From: Candidatus Hinthialibacter antarcticus
GTDB lineage: Bacteria > Hinthialibacterota > Hinthialibacteria > Hinthialibacterales > Hinthialibacteraceae
Direction: 5' to 3'
DNA length: 64,000 bases
NCBI GenBank assembly: GCA_030765645.1
Contig: JAVCCE010000015.1
Location: 62,001-126,000 of the forward strand
Shown piece by piece: positions 50,898-58,939 of the stretch; the first letter of the stretch is position 1, and each line of letters begins with the position of its first letter. The notes beneath the pieces are model-generated. The model was not told the origin of the DNA, searched no databases, and worked only from the letters and a program-made list of their open reading frames with translations. The position numbers were made by a program, and so were the translations under genes.

Positions 50898-51896
50898 TCA
50901 AACGTCGTCTGGTCCGGTAATGATCTTAGTAATTTGCACTGCGTTGCGCCCCCGGTTTACGCCGGGTTTGGCAAAGTAGCGGTATTCGGTTCCAATTTGC
51001 AAAACAAAGTTATCGTCCGTGCGCGCATTCAATTGGACGACGTCGTCCTGCGACAAAGCCAATAGTTCGTGCATGGTTAATTTTGCGGCGCCCACAAACG
51101 CCACGATGGGAATGCTGACCCGCTTTAAGCGATCATACAGCACTTCCGCATGTTCTTCGGACAGTTCTTTTTTTGACGCCGCGAACCATGACGAACTCGA
51201 CAACTGGCTGGCGATGGGTTCCAGCGTTGGGTAGGGAACACAAAATGATAGCGTTCCTGAAATGTCGCCCATCGTGACTTCAAAGGTCATCAAGATGACC
51301 ATTTCTGAAGGCAGATAGAGTTGCATCAATAATTGCGGGTTGGTCTCAGATTGTTCTAATGACAAATTAAGCGGCAAGACGTTCGCCCAGGCTTCATGCA
51401 AACAATCAAACGCGCGGTATAACACTTTTTCGATGATGGTTTGTTCGATCCCTGTCAATTCGCGGTTTTTCTTAAATACGTTGCCCGCCCCGCCCATCAA
51501 CCGGTCAACCACGGGAAAAGACAGCGTCGGCGAAAGTTCGATAAGCGCTTTGCCTTCCAACGGGTCCATATTAATGATGTTCAGCGAAGTCGGATTGGGA
51601 ATCGAGCGAATAAACTCTTCGTACGAAATTTGGTCGACAGACACCAGTTTGACTTCTACGATAGTCCGCAAAAAAGCGGATAGCGAAATAGAAAACACCC
51701 GCGCGAAATGGTCGTGCAGGTTGTGCATGGTTCGGATTTGGTCTTTTGAAAACCGATCAGGGTGGTTAAAGTCATAGACCTTAACCTCGCGCACCTGGTC
51801 ATCGTCGCCGCCGCCGCCCGTATCAGGGCCGCCTTCGCCCGTCGCGAACGCTGACAGCAGCGCATCAATTTCATTCTGTGAAAGAATGTCCGCCAT
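50898..51896 (-). CDS. fliM: Flagellar motor switch protein FliM
   Basis: 332 residues. LSQNEIDALLSAF is the N-terminal CheY-P-binding motif (family consensus LSQxEIDALL). A Gly/Asp-rich linker follows, then the middle domain: YDFNHPDRFSKDQIRTMHNL, HDHFARVFSISLSAFLRTIV, PLEGKALIELSPTLSFPVVD, RLMGGAGNVFKKNRELTGIE, and the C-terminal SpoA domain ending MHELLALSQDDVVQLNARTD. It forms the C-ring and receives the chemotaxis signal. The gene is 18 bases from fliL in the operon. Confidence 0.97.
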   Translation of the reverse strand: MADILSQNEIDALLSAFATGEGGPDTGGGGDDDQVREVKVYDFNHPDRFSKDQIRTMHNLHDHFARVFSISLSAFLRTIVEVKLVSVDQISYEEFIRSIPNPTSLNIINMDPLEGKALIELSPTLSFPVVDRLMGGAGNVFKKNRELTGIEQTIIEKVLYRAFDCLHEAWANVLPLNLSLEQSETNPQLLMQLYLPSEMVILMTFEVTMGDISGTLSFCVPYPTLEPIASQLSSSSWFAASKKELSEEHAEVLYDRLKRVSIPIVAFVGAAKLTMHELLALSQDDVVQLNARTDDNFVLQIGTEYRYFAKPGVNRGRNAVQITKIITGPDDV

Positions 51897-51914
51897 TTCA
51901 GTTGGTCCTTACGC

Positions 51915-52433
51915 CTAGGGTACAACTACGGTCAAATAGACGGCTTTAATCTCACCTTTGGTGAGTTTAAGATTGATTTCGTTTTTAATCCGGTTGCGCA
52001 AATTGTCTCGCCCCACCCGCCCGTTGATTTCGACCCGAGTTTGCGAAGCGAGTTCTTCTTGAATAGTTTGCTTGATGACTGGCATCATATTTTTGGTGTC
52101 GTCTGAATCGCTCGCACCGATTTCCGTCAGCGCATCACTTTCTGAATTTTTTCCTCTCGGCAATATTTCGAGCGTCACGTCCGCCGTAAACATATATTGA
52201 TCGTCGGGAGGTGACAAATTCCCGACAAACTGCTTGGGAAACGTGTACATATAGCCCAATTCATTCTTAAACTCCGGCGTGGGAACATCTGACTCGGCGC
52301 CCCCACTCATCATCATGTAAGCAACTACGCCAATCACAACCAGCAAGATGCCGAATCCTGCGATAATAAATGGAAGTTTACTTTTAGGTTGCTCTTCCTG
52401 TTGAACATCAGCCTGTTCTGGGGCGTCTCCCAT
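51915..52433 (-). CDS. fliL: Flagellar basal-body associated protein FliL
   Basis: 172 residues. The cytoplasmic N-terminus is acidic, one helix follows (LPFIIAGFGILLVVIGVVAY), then the periplasmic domain: YTFPKQFVGNLSPPDDQYMF, TADVTLEILPRG, an insert rich in Ser/Asp, then IKQTIQEELASQTRVEINGR and LRNRIKNEINLKLTKGEIKA. FliL supports stator function. AGGAGG lies 8 bases before the ATG. It is the first gene of the operon behind a consensus promoter at 52483-52512. Confidence 0.95.
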   Translation of the reverse strand: MGDAPEQADVQQEEQPKSKLPFIIAGFGILLVVIGVVAYMMMSGGAESDVPTPEFKNELGYMYTFPKQFVGNLSPPDDQYMFTADVTLEILPRGKNSESDALTEIGASDSDDTKNMMPVIKQTIQEELASQTRVEINGRVGRDNLRNRIKNEINLKLTKGEIKAVYLTVVVP

Positions 52434-52482
52434 TTCAGAAGCCTCCTTAAGCGACTCGATACAACTTTAGTAATTTCATGTT

Positions 52483-52512
52483 AGTATAGTGACCTTAAAT
52501 CAGCCCTGTCAA
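52483..52512 (-). promoter_or_regulatory. Sigma-70-type promoter of the flagellar operon
   Basis: On the minus strand: TTGACA (52512-52507), an 18-bp spacer, TATACT (52488-52483), about 50 bases before the fliL start. It points to expression by the housekeeping sigma factor; no sigma-28 (TAAA...GCCGATAA) or sigma-54 (GG...GC) element was noticed there. Confidence 0.8.
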
Positions 52513-52747
52513 GCACGTTTTTGCCGAATCCCATTAAAGTGCACTGCAAATTTTGCCTACCTGGCTCAAACTCGCTCCATGAAAAGAGCGTATTTTAGTC
52601 AATACTCATTCATTTCTATCGAAATCCGGTTAACGCCGCTCCCGCCTCAACCGTTTTGTAATCATGGAGTAATTGTTCACTTTGCAAAAACGGCGCCGAT
52701 TCATTTCAGCCGGTGTAACCTGCAAATTGGCAACATGGCGCCCTCGC

Positions 52748-52777
52748 TTGACGATGTTTGAACACGGCGAGTAGAAT
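52748..52777 (+). promoter_or_regulatory. Promoter of the lipoprotein/RsbT-like kinase genes
   Basis: TTGACG (52748-52753), an 18-bp spacer, TAGAAT (52772-52777), 27 bases before the lipoprotein start. It is divergent from the flagellar promoter. The ~235 bases between the two promoters (52513-52747) show no gene. Confidence 0.65.
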
Positions 52778-52804
52778 ACAAACTAGTAAGGGAAAGGATC
52801 CTTC

Positions 52805-53458
52805 ATGAATCTTCGTATTAACCGATTGGGATTATTTGGCGTTGCCGTTTGTTTTGTGGTCGCCTGCAGCACGACCTCACAGATTGCGATGCAGCCAGCC
52901 GCCGTATTAGAACGAGATGTATTTACCTGCAAATCATTGTCTCCTGAAAACCGTTGGATCGGCGTGACCGACCAGTTTGACCCCGACGTTGACGCGCGCG
53001 TGGTCGTGGTCGCCCGTTTTTCTGATGAAGACATGGAAAAAACCGTCATCTACGAATTGCAGAACCCTCTCGGCAATATCGTGTTAACCGAAAAAATTAT
53101 AAAGCCGAAACAAAAAACCCTGGGCGTCTATTTTGAGATGCGTCAGTTTGAGCGCTTTGGGGGCGAAGGCCGCTGGACCGCAACCGTCTGGGGCGACGGC
53201 GACCCCATTGGTCAAGAAAAGTTTTGGATCGGCGAAAAGATAGAAGACGATGACAACGGCGCAGACCGCTATTTTGTTGTTGGAGAAGAGTCTCTATTGA
53301 GCGCAACCGCCACCCAGGCGTTAGACCGTTTCGACAACCAATCATTTTCGGAATACATCGAAGAAGCAACGCCTGACTTCAACGCCATTCCAACCGACTC
53401 TCCCATGTTGATCGTACCGGCTCAATCAACCGAATCAACAGAAACCAGCAACTCCTAA
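52805..53458 (+). CDS. Lipoprotein of unknown function
   Basis: 217 residues. Signal peptide with lipobox: RLGLFGVAVCFVVACSTTSQ (lipidated Cys). The mature domain is beta-rich: WIGVTDQFDPDVDARVVVVA, RFSDEDMEKTVIYELQNPLG, GVYFEMRQFERFGGEGRWTA (a wing-like DPF-type 'augmented' strand pattern), with a Ser/Thr/Pro-rich acidic tail. I cannot assign a family. AAGGA lies about 7 bases before the ATG. It is 25 bases ahead of the RsbT-like kinase, so they are probably co-expressed. Confidence 0.75.
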   Translation: MNLRINRLGLFGVAVCFVVACSTTSQIAMQPAAVLERDVFTCKSLSPENRWIGVTDQFDPDVDARVVVVARFSDEDMEKTVIYELQNPLGNIVLTEKIIKPKQKTLGVYFEMRQFERFGGEGRWTATVWGDGDPIGQEKFWIGEKIEDDDNGADRYFVVGEESLLSATATQALDRFDNQSFSEYIEEATPDFNAIPTDSPMLIVPAQSTESTETSNS

Positions 53459-53483
53459 TTTCGAAAACGATAGACACAACTCA

Positions 53484-54521
53484 ATGGATATTTTCTCTCA
53501 AGGCATTTCAGAAGAAAAAGACATCCTCGCTGCGCGCGACCGCGCGCGAATTATCAGCGAGGAAATGGGCTACGGCGTTACCCAGCAGTTACAGATATCA
53601 ACCGCCGTATTTGAACTCGGCAAAAACATCCTCGAGCACGGCGGCGGCGGAGAAATCACCTTCGCCATCCTGACCGAAGACGACTCGCTCGCCCTTGAGG
53701 TCGAAGGGCGCGACGACGGCCCCGGCCTCAGCGAAGAACAAGCCGACGAGATGCTCAAATCAAGCGGCAGTTCGACGGCGTTGCGCGGCATCCCCGCCAT
53801 GAAGCGCATGATGGACAAAATCGAGATCGAATCAGAACCCGGCGCGGGCACGTTGATTCGCTTGTTGAAAAAGAAGCCCGATACCGCTAAAACGCTGGCG
53901 CGCAACATCGTCAGCTTCTTCAACAAAAAATTCTCGAGCCGCAAAAGTCCGTCGATTTCAGAAGAGATGCGGGCGCAAAACCAAAACCTGGTGCAAACGC
54001 TTTCTTTGTTTGAAGAAAAAAACGAAGAACTCAAAAAGACCAATCAAGCGCTGCTTGATCTCAAACAAGAACTCGAAGGTTCCAATGACGAATTACAACA
54101 GCGCACCACCGAACTGCAAGACGCGCTGTTGTCGCTCGGCGACCGCACCACCGAACTCGAAGCGCAAAACCGGCGCTTCACCGCGTTGATGAAATTGATG
54201 AACGACGGCGTGGCGATTACCGACCGTTCCGGCGCCGTCACGCACGCCAACGCGCTTGTATGTGAATGGCTGGAAACCGCCGAGCCGGAGCTGCAAGAAC
54301 TGTCCAAATCCGATTGGCTCGAATTACTCGGATCGCACTGGAGCGATACCGAACGAGATTGGAAAACGCTCCAAAGCGAGTTACAGGAAACGCCCGCCAA
54401 TGAGCAGCAGTTCCAACTCACAACCAAACAGAAATTTCGTCTCCAGTGCCGCACCTCTCCCATGCAAGATCAAGATGGAAAAGTGTTAGGCCGCCTCTGG
54501 TTTTTCCGTCCGGTTTCATAA
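53484..54521 (+). CDS. RsbT-like serine-kinase ATPase fused to coiled coil and PAS domain
   Basis: 345 residues. Residues ~1-130 are a GHKL ATPase close to RsbT: ILAARDRARIISEEMGYGVT, STAVFELGKNILEHGGGGEI (N-box), EVEGRDDGPGLSEEQADEML (G1), GSSTALRGIPAMKRMMDKIE and IESEPGAGTLIRLLKKK (G2). Residues ~155-225 form a coiled coil (LFEEKNEELKKTNQALLDLK). Residues ~230-345 look like a PAS fold: MNDGVAITDRSGAVTHANAL. No histidine phosphoacceptor domain is present. RsbT-type proteins phosphorylate a STAS partner and switch to another target; a STAS protein is encoded at 23992. The order ATPase-coil-PAS is the reverse of usual sensor kinases. Confidence 0.82.
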   Translation: MDIFSQGISEEKDILAARDRARIISEEMGYGVTQQLQISTAVFELGKNILEHGGGGEITFAILTEDDSLALEVEGRDDGPGLSEEQADEMLKSSGSSTALRGIPAMKRMMDKIEIESEPGAGTLIRLLKKKPDTAKTLARNIVSFFNKKFSSRKSPSISEEMRAQNQNLVQTLSLFEEKNEELKKTNQALLDLKQELEGSNDELQQRTTELQDALLSLGDRTTELEAQNRRFTALMKLMNDGVAITDRSGAVTHANALVCEWLETAEPELQELSKSDWLELLGSHWSDTERDWKTLQSELQETPANEQQFQLTTKQKFRLQCRTSPMQDQDGKVLGRLWFFRPVS

Positions 54522-54551
54522 CAACAACGCGCCTCATCTTGGGAACCTCGC

Positions 54552-55286
54552 ATGGTGAATATCCTCACGGTTGAATCGGCCTCTTGTTTTAAAGGCGTCG
54601 GCGACGAACGGCGGCGCATCCTCGATAACGTCTCGTTTTCATTGCCTGCGGGCGCCATGCTCAACGTGCTCGGCCCGTCAGGCAGCGGAAAATCCACCCT
54701 GCTGCGCGTACTGATCGGCCTCGACCCGCTTGAATCAGGGCGCATCATTTTTCAAGATCGCGAGATGGAGCAATATGGGGTAGGCGAATGGCGCCGACGC
54801 ATGGGGCTGGTGTTGCAACTGCCTCATTTATTCGCAGGGACGGTGAGCGACAATCTGTTGTTCGGCCCGCGCATTCACCGCAAACCGCCCCAAGACAAAG
54901 CCGCATTCGTTTCGGATTTATTACAGCGGGTGGGCTTGCCCCAAGAAGCCGCGTCGCGCAATTCAAACGATTTATCCGTCGGTCAACAGATGCGGGTCTC
55001 ATTGGCGCGTACGCTGGCCAACGCGCCCGACATTCTTTTATTAGATGAACCCTCCGCCGCGCTCGACCGCGCCAGCGCCCGGCAAATCGTCGACTTGATT
55101 CTAAAACTCAATCGCGAATCCGGCGTGACTGTGATCGTAGTCAACCATCAGATCGACATCGCGCAAAAACTCGGCGGCGCCGTCCTCTTTTTTGACGAGG
55201 GCGCCTCAACTTTCTACGAAACCATTGATGACGCCGCGCCGCGCCTTGAGTCATTGGCAGCGATGGTTGACGAGGTGGACGCATGA
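54552..55286 (+). CDS. fetA: ABC transporter ATP-binding protein, FetA-like (iron export)
   Basis: 244 residues. ABC ATPase: LNVLGPSGSGKSTLLRVLIG (Walker A), LVLQLPHLFAGTVSDNLLFG (Q-loop), SNDLSVGQQMRVSLARTLAN (a degenerate signature, LSVGQ for LSGGQ), DILLLDEPSAALDRASARQI (Walker B) and VIVVNHQIDIAQKLGGAVLF (His switch). It is followed, with a 4-base overlap, by a FetB-type permease, and this pair exports iron and protects against oxidative stress in E. coli. The same pair could move another substrate. It lies 30 bases after the RsbT-like gene, possibly in the same transcript. Confidence 0.9.
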   Translation: MVNILTVESASCFKGVGDERRRILDNVSFSLPAGAMLNVLGPSGSGKSTLLRVLIGLDPLESGRIIFQDREMEQYGVGEWRRRMGLVLQLPHLFAGTVSDNLLFGPRIHRKPPQDKAAFVSDLLQRVGLPQEAASRNSNDLSVGQQMRVSLARTLANAPDILLLDEPSAALDRASARQIVDLILKLNRESGVTVIVVNHQIDIAQKLGGAVLFFDEGASTFYETIDDAAPRLESLAAMVDEVDA

Positions 55287-56065
55287 GCCCCGACTATATG
55301 GCTATTACCATGACCCAAGTGTGGATTTCAGCCTCGTTGGTCGCGCTCGCGGTCGGCTTGATGGCGCTGAACCGCACCAAGTTGGAAGCGACGTTTCTGG
55401 TGGGCGCGGTTCGTACCTTCATTCAACTTTGGTTGGTCGGTTATGTCTTGCTCTGGTTGTTTGAGGCGCATAGCGCGTGGGTCTATGTCAGCGTGATCGA
55501 GTTTATGATTTGCGTAGGCGCCTACACTGCGGGCAAGCGCCAGGATACGTTTTCATACCGCATGTTTGTTTCACTTTGGGCGTCGTTGCATATAACCGCG
55601 CTGCTCATCGGCGGTTTTTTGTTCGGCGCCGCCTTACAGATCAACCCGTTTTTGACGCCGCACATCTTTATTCCAATAATGGGCATGTTAATCGGCAACA
55701 GCGCCAATGGGGCGGCGTTGTCAGTGCATCGACTGCGCGGGGAAATTCAAAACCGGCGTGGAGAAATTGAAGCGGCGCTGGCGTTGGGCGCTCCACCCAA
55801 AGTCGCCATACAGCCATTCGTCTCAGAAACGCTGCGCAATGCGTTGATCCCCACCGTGAACAGCATGATGTTAATGGGTATCGTCCAACTGCCGGGCATT
55901 TTGTCGGGGCAATTAATTTCGGGCATCGTGCCGGAAGAAGCGATACGCTATCAAATTATTGTTGTGTATATGATTGCCGGCGCGGTGTCGTTATCCTGCC
56001 ACCTCACCGTCTGGCTTGAGTCGCGGCGCCTGTTTAACAAACAATGGGCGCTGTGTTTGGATTAA
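55283..56065 (+). CDS. fetB: ABC permease FetB (UPF0014 family, iron export)
   Basis: 260 residues with about seven helices, the usual size of FetB/YbbM. ALAVGLMALNRTKLEATFLV, GAVRTFIQLWLVGYVLLWLF, FIPIMGMLIGNSANGAALSV (conserved P-x-x-G-M-x-x-G-N), RRGEIEAALALGAPPKVAIQ (the E-A-A-L-x-L-G-A coupling helix) and GIVQLPGILSGQLISGIVPE (M-x-G-x-L-P-G-x-x-x-G-Q) are all present. It overlaps fetA by ATGA. Function is by homology to E. coli FetAB. Confidence 0.93.
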   Translation: MSPDYMAITMTQVWISASLVALAVGLMALNRTKLEATFLVGAVRTFIQLWLVGYVLLWLFEAHSAWVYVSVIEFMICVGAYTAGKRQDTFSYRMFVSLWASLHITALLIGGFLFGAALQINPFLTPHIFIPIMGMLIGNSANGAALSVHRLRGEIQNRRGEIEAALALGAPPKVAIQPFVSETLRNALIPTVNSMMLMGIVQLPGILSGQLISGIVPEEAIRYQIIVVYMIAGAVSLSCHLTVWLESRRLFNKQWALCLD

Positions 56066-56068
56066 CGT

Positions 56069-56092
56069 TGGAGCGCCTTTGTCCACAAAGGC
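56069..56092. repeat. TGTCCACA-type hairpin, single copy
   Basis: TGGAGCG precedes GCCTTTGT-CC-ACAAAGGC (56075-56092). It has the same lead and layout as the hairpins at 26456-26511, with different stem bases that stay paired. It lies just after fetB. Confidence 0.6.
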
Positions 56093-56102
56093 AGACCCTT
56101 CT

Positions 56103-56121
56103 GGTGGGTTAAGAACCCACC
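56103..56121. terminator. Perfect hairpin between convergent genes
   Basis: GGTGGGTT-AAG-AACCCACC, 8-bp stem and 3-base loop, followed by CTACT. It resembles the GGTGGGAT/ATCCCACC element at 13544. It may end fetB and the opposite small-gene transcript; without a T-run the call is modest. Confidence 0.5.
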
Positions 56122-56131
56122 CTACTGAACT

Positions 56132-56317
56132 TCACCATTCTTCTTTTCCATAACACCCGCCCCAATCAATCTCGCCGATGCGAAAGTCTTTGGGAATTCG
56201 TTTCACTAAATCTTTAAGATCAACTTTGACGCGCACGCTTGGATTGCGATGAAAGCGCTTTTGGCTTACATCATTCAATTTATTCTCATTGAAATCGACA
56301 ATTCTTCTATCTTTCAT
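56132..56317 (-). CDS. Small basic protein, second gene of a coupled pair
   Basis: 61 residues, not recognised. It begins MKDRRIVDFNENKLNDVSQK, contains FHRNPSVRVKVDLKDLVKRI and ends in the aromatic GEIDWGGCYGKEEW. No membrane or signal segment. It overlaps the upstream gene by ATGA. The 'KDRRIVDFNE' opening recalls short antitoxin-like proteins, but no partner with a toxin fold can be named. Confidence 0.5.
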   Translation of the reverse strand: MKDRRIVDFNENKLNDVSQKRFHRNPSVRVKVDLKDLVKRIPKDFRIGEIDWGGCYGKEEW

Positions 56318-56565
56318 CAGTCTTCCTTCATGCGCATTTCGGCGACGAGGGCGGTCTTTGCGCTGATGTAGCCGGAGAGGATTCCGTCTTCAAAATTAAA
56401 GATGTGGCTGGCTTTGAGTTCTTCAAAATCTTCGGGGTTGCGGGCGTCTTCGGGCGTGATGCCCGGCACAAAACGGCGGGCGATTTCGAGCACCTTTTTC
56501 TGCTGGTGCTCGATCATCTGGTCCAGTAAATGGAGAATTTCTTCGCGTGATAAAGTCATTGCCAT
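56317..56565 (-). CDS. Small helical protein, first gene of a coupled pair
   Basis: 82 residues, not recognised. LSREEILHLLDQMIEHQQKK and VLEIARRFVPGITPEDARNP are predicted helices; DFEELKASHIFNFEDGILSG follows. No ribosome binding site is visible; the third codon is also ATG. The 4-base overlap with the next gene and regular amino-acid use make both genes likely real. Confidence 0.6.
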   Translation of the reverse strand: MAMTLSREEILHLLDQMIEHQQKKVLEIARRFVPGITPEDARNPEDFEELKASHIFNFEDGILSGYISAKTALVAEMRMKED

Positions 56566-56603
56566 TTATAATCCATAAATTATGAACTAACTCATTAATT
56601 CAT

Positions 56604-56686
56604 GGGGAGGGCGAGGCTCCCGCCGAGCCGCAAAATATTAAAGCGTTGTCTCTTTTTTGCGGCTCACCAGGAGGTTCGCCCTCCCC
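56604..56686 (-). repeat. Paired-arm hairpin repeat, reversed copy
   Basis: Left arm GGGGAGGGCGAGGC-TCCCGCCGAGCCGC, right arm GCGGCTCACCAGG-AGGTTCGCCCTCCCC: the same two arm flavours as elsewhere but in the opposite order, so the element is inverted. It lies between the small gene pair and the P-loop protein gene. Confidence 0.85.
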
Positions 56687-56703
56687 TGATTAAACCAAAC
56701 GAC

Positions 56704-56738
56704 AAGCCCGCAACAAAGCAAGCAAACATACCCAAGCC
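56704..56738 (+). repeat. Partial third copy of the MITE-like repeat core
   Basis: AAGCCCGCAACAAAGCAAGC then AAACATACCCAAGCC aligns to the 3' part of the core at 3803-3839 (AAGCCCGCACTGAAGCGAGC, GAGATGTACCCAAGCC), with a 2-base deletion. The left half and the distal ATGACTTCT are missing. It lies 14 bases from the end of the P-loop protein gene. Confidence 0.5.
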
Positions 56739-56751
56739 CGTATCGTTCAAC

Positions 56752-58257
56752 CTAATTCAACACGCGGCGCATCACGTCGGAGCGGTCGGTCCAACCCGCT
56801 TTGACCACGTCAAAGTGCGCGCGCGAAATCTGCCAGCGCGGGTCGCCGTCGCCTAACTCATTGGGCAGGTTTTTGGTGTATTCCGAAAACAGCGTCGAAA
56901 GAAATCCAAACGCATACCGCGGCGTCCCCAGGTTATGCAAGGTCTCTTTCAAATAGGCAAAGTCAAAGTCATCGCCGAAAATATCCGCCAGGCCCTGAAT
57001 GCGTCCGTCGGGTTTCACGCAGGATTTCACACGCTGGTTGGCGATTTCATAGAGTTCCTGCCCGGTCCATTTCAGTTCCGGCACCAGGTTGGATTTGTCG
57101 AGGCGCATTTTCTTGAGTTGCTCCGGCGTGGCGTTGCGATGAATTTCATCCATCTCAATCGGCAGGAACAACTTGAGGCCCATGTCAGGGAACTGAAGCA
57201 ACTTGATATCGAGCAGCGATTCGACAAACTTACGCATCGAATCTTCGCGCCCGCTGATGAGCGACGGTTCGTCGATGCGGTCGAGCAAGACATACACGCC
57301 CTTGTAACCGAAGGCGTGAAGTATCTCGATGAAGCGTTGCAGCAATTGGTAGCGCCCCGCTTCGTCTGAGCCGCGGGGGATGGTGTATTCGCGGCGCTCT
57401 TTCAACGGCAGGCGCTTGAGCAATTCGTTCAACGCGGCGCTGTTGCGCGGCAGGCTTTTGACGGCGCGGTCGGCGCGGGCCGCGAACGAGGACGACATCC
57501 AGGTGTAATACATAAACGGCAGCCAGGCGCCCGCAAGTAAAACCCCGCCGCCAATCAAGAACGGAAGAACCGGCATGGGGGACTGTTCCGCCGCCCGGTT
57601 TACGTTGGCGGCAATCGGCAGCGCCGCCAGGAAAAACGACGCAACCGTCATCAGGATGGTCAACATCCAATAGAAATACGGCCGCAGCGAGCCTAATCCC
57701 AAGCGGCTGATGAGCTGGTGGACGGCTTCCATCTGAGTGCGTTGGCTGGAGTCGTAATAGATCGACGCCATCAAGGCGAGATAGGCGCGTTGTTTGTGGT
57801 TCAACTTATCGCGCGGCGATTCGCTGGGCAGCACTTCATCGACCAGTTTCGACACGCCCAGCGACAGCAGGCAATCGAGATGCTCGGCGACGCCCCAGCG
57901 CTTCATCACCCGCTCGGCGGCCTGTTCGTCGTTGCGGGCGCCGATAGCGCGGCGGAAATGCGACAGGTAATTGTTAAAGTCGATGTACTCGATCAGAAAC
58001 AATTTTTCGTCGGGCTTGTCTTGGTTGTGCTTCTCCACCTTGCGGCGCATCATCAGCCGCAGGGCGCTTTTGCCGCTGCCTTTTTCGCCGAAGATAATCG
58101 CGGGCGCAGGCATACGCGGGGTTCCATACAGGCGGTCAAAACTCCAATGCACTGCGTTCGGGTCAACATCCGGCAACACGCCGTCTTTGTCTGCGTCTTC
58201 ACAGGTGAAGGGGTCTTCTAACAGCCCCCAATACTCACGCCAAACTTGCGTAAACAT
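56752..58257 (-). CDS. P-loop NTPase with two central membrane helices
   Basis: 501 residues. Walker A near residue 58 (AIIFGEKGSGKSALRLMMRR), a likely Walker B in GYKGVYVLLDRIDEPSLISG (~320), and between them two membrane helices (PYFYWMLTILMTVASFFLAA and LPFLIGGGVLLAGAWLPFMY). The later ADIFGDDFDFAYLKETLHNL and GTPRYAFGFLSTLFSEY give a helical C-terminus. The plan resembles KAP- or STAND-like membrane NTPases that act as scaffolds or defence switches, but no named family fits surely. The opening WREYWGLLEDPFTCEDADKD and the FEYPDF-like patch YIDFNNYLSHF are distinctive. No associated genes are seen. Confidence 0.7.
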   Translation of the reverse strand: MFTQVWREYWGLLEDPFTCEDADKDGVLPDVDPNAVHWSFDRLYGTPRMPAPAIIFGEKGSGKSALRLMMRRKVEKHNQDKPDEKLFLIEYIDFNNYLSHFRRAIGARNDEQAAERVMKRWGVAEHLDCLLSLGVSKLVDEVLPSESPRDKLNHKQRAYLALMASIYYDSSQRTQMEAVHQLISRLGLGSLRPYFYWMLTILMTVASFFLAALPIAANVNRAAEQSPMPVLPFLIGGGVLLAGAWLPFMYYTWMSSSFAARADRAVKSLPRNSAALNELLKRLPLKERREYTIPRGSDEAGRYQLLQRFIEILHAFGYKGVYVLLDRIDEPSLISGREDSMRKFVESLLDIKLLQFPDMGLKLFLPIEMDEIHRNATPEQLKKMRLDKSNLVPELKWTGQELYEIANQRVKSCVKPDGRIQGLADIFGDDFDFAYLKETLHNLGTPRYAFGFLSTLFSEYTKNLPNELGDGDPRWQISRAHFDVVKAGWTDRSDVMRRVLN

Positions 58258-58303
58258 AGTTTCACTCTCTTTAGTTGGTGTAGGGTAATCGCGTCACCCA
58301 TTA

Positions 58304-58939
58304 TTACGGAACTGGCAGAAATTCTATAGATGCGGAGCTTGTTTTTGACCATTCCGGTTGCATGACTAGATCGTCAAAATATTGAATACTCCGGTTGTCC
58401 AGCCACGAATACATCACGTTTGTCACATAACCCTCAAAACGGACATTGCTCAAATCGATTCGCTGTGAAGTCCAGTTTCCATGACGGTCATAATTTTTTC
58501 GCATTCCCCGCTTCACATGATATTGCGTTTTAAGCGGCACGGTCGATTCAAGCGGAATGTCTGTATACAGCTGGTTGCGAAACAGTTGGTCTCCTTCGTA
58601 TACACTGCGCGTATCCATAACGGCGCCGTTTTCATTCATCTTAACGACGCGAGCCATCTCACCGTCGGAACCATAAAAATACTGGATGCGCTCAAAGGGC
58701 TTGTTGTTTTGATAGAGAATCTCTTCCTCGATGTCCCCAACCGTATTAAACGTATAGGTTACCGCCAGCGTTGACGTGCGGCTGAAACTCACTTGATAGA
58801 TCGGCCCTTTAAGCCCCAAGCGTTCGAGGTCATTCTTTGGGGGCGCGGGTTGTTGAAAGCGCGTACTGGAGAAGGCGATCACCGCACAGAGAGCGATAAT
58901 CATCACTGCGAGCATCGAATAGCGTATGCGGCGTACCAT
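58304..58939 (-). CDS. Secreted or membrane-anchored protein of unknown function
   Basis: 211 residues from the ATG at 58939, with AGGAGG 6 bases upstream; upstream ATGs in frame (58954, 58963) fit less well. One N-terminal helix (RYSMLAVMIIALCAVIAFSS), then beta-strand repeats with Tyr/Asp-rich turns: VTYTFNTVGDIEEEILYQNN, IQYFYGSDGEMARVVKMNEN and GMRKNYDRHGNWTSQRIDLS. These resemble the YD/RHS-like short strands found in many Gram-negative surface proteins. Ends in FLPVP. It may be co-transcribed with the P-loop gene, 46 bases downstream. Confidence 0.65.
   Translation of the reverse strand: MVRRIRYSMLAVMIIALCAVIAFSSTRFQQPAPPKNDLERLGLKGPIYQVSFSRTSTLAVTYTFNTVGDIEEEILYQNNKPFERIQYFYGSDGEMARVVKMNENGAVMDTRSVYEGDQLFRNQLYTDIPLESTVPLKTQYHVKRGMRKNYDRHGNWTSQRIDLSNVRFEGYVTNVMYSWLDNRSIQYFDDLVMQPEWSKTSSASIEFLPVP

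Noticed and set aside
52489-52761. 90-residue frame in the gap between the divergent flagellar and lipoprotein genes
   Set aside because: It overlaps both promoters, lacks a ribosome binding site and has an irregular, Cys- and Pro-rich composition.
56602-56856. Short frame beginning MGRARLPPSRK
   Set aside because: It is the translation of the paired-arm repeat, which gives the same peptide wherever it occurs.
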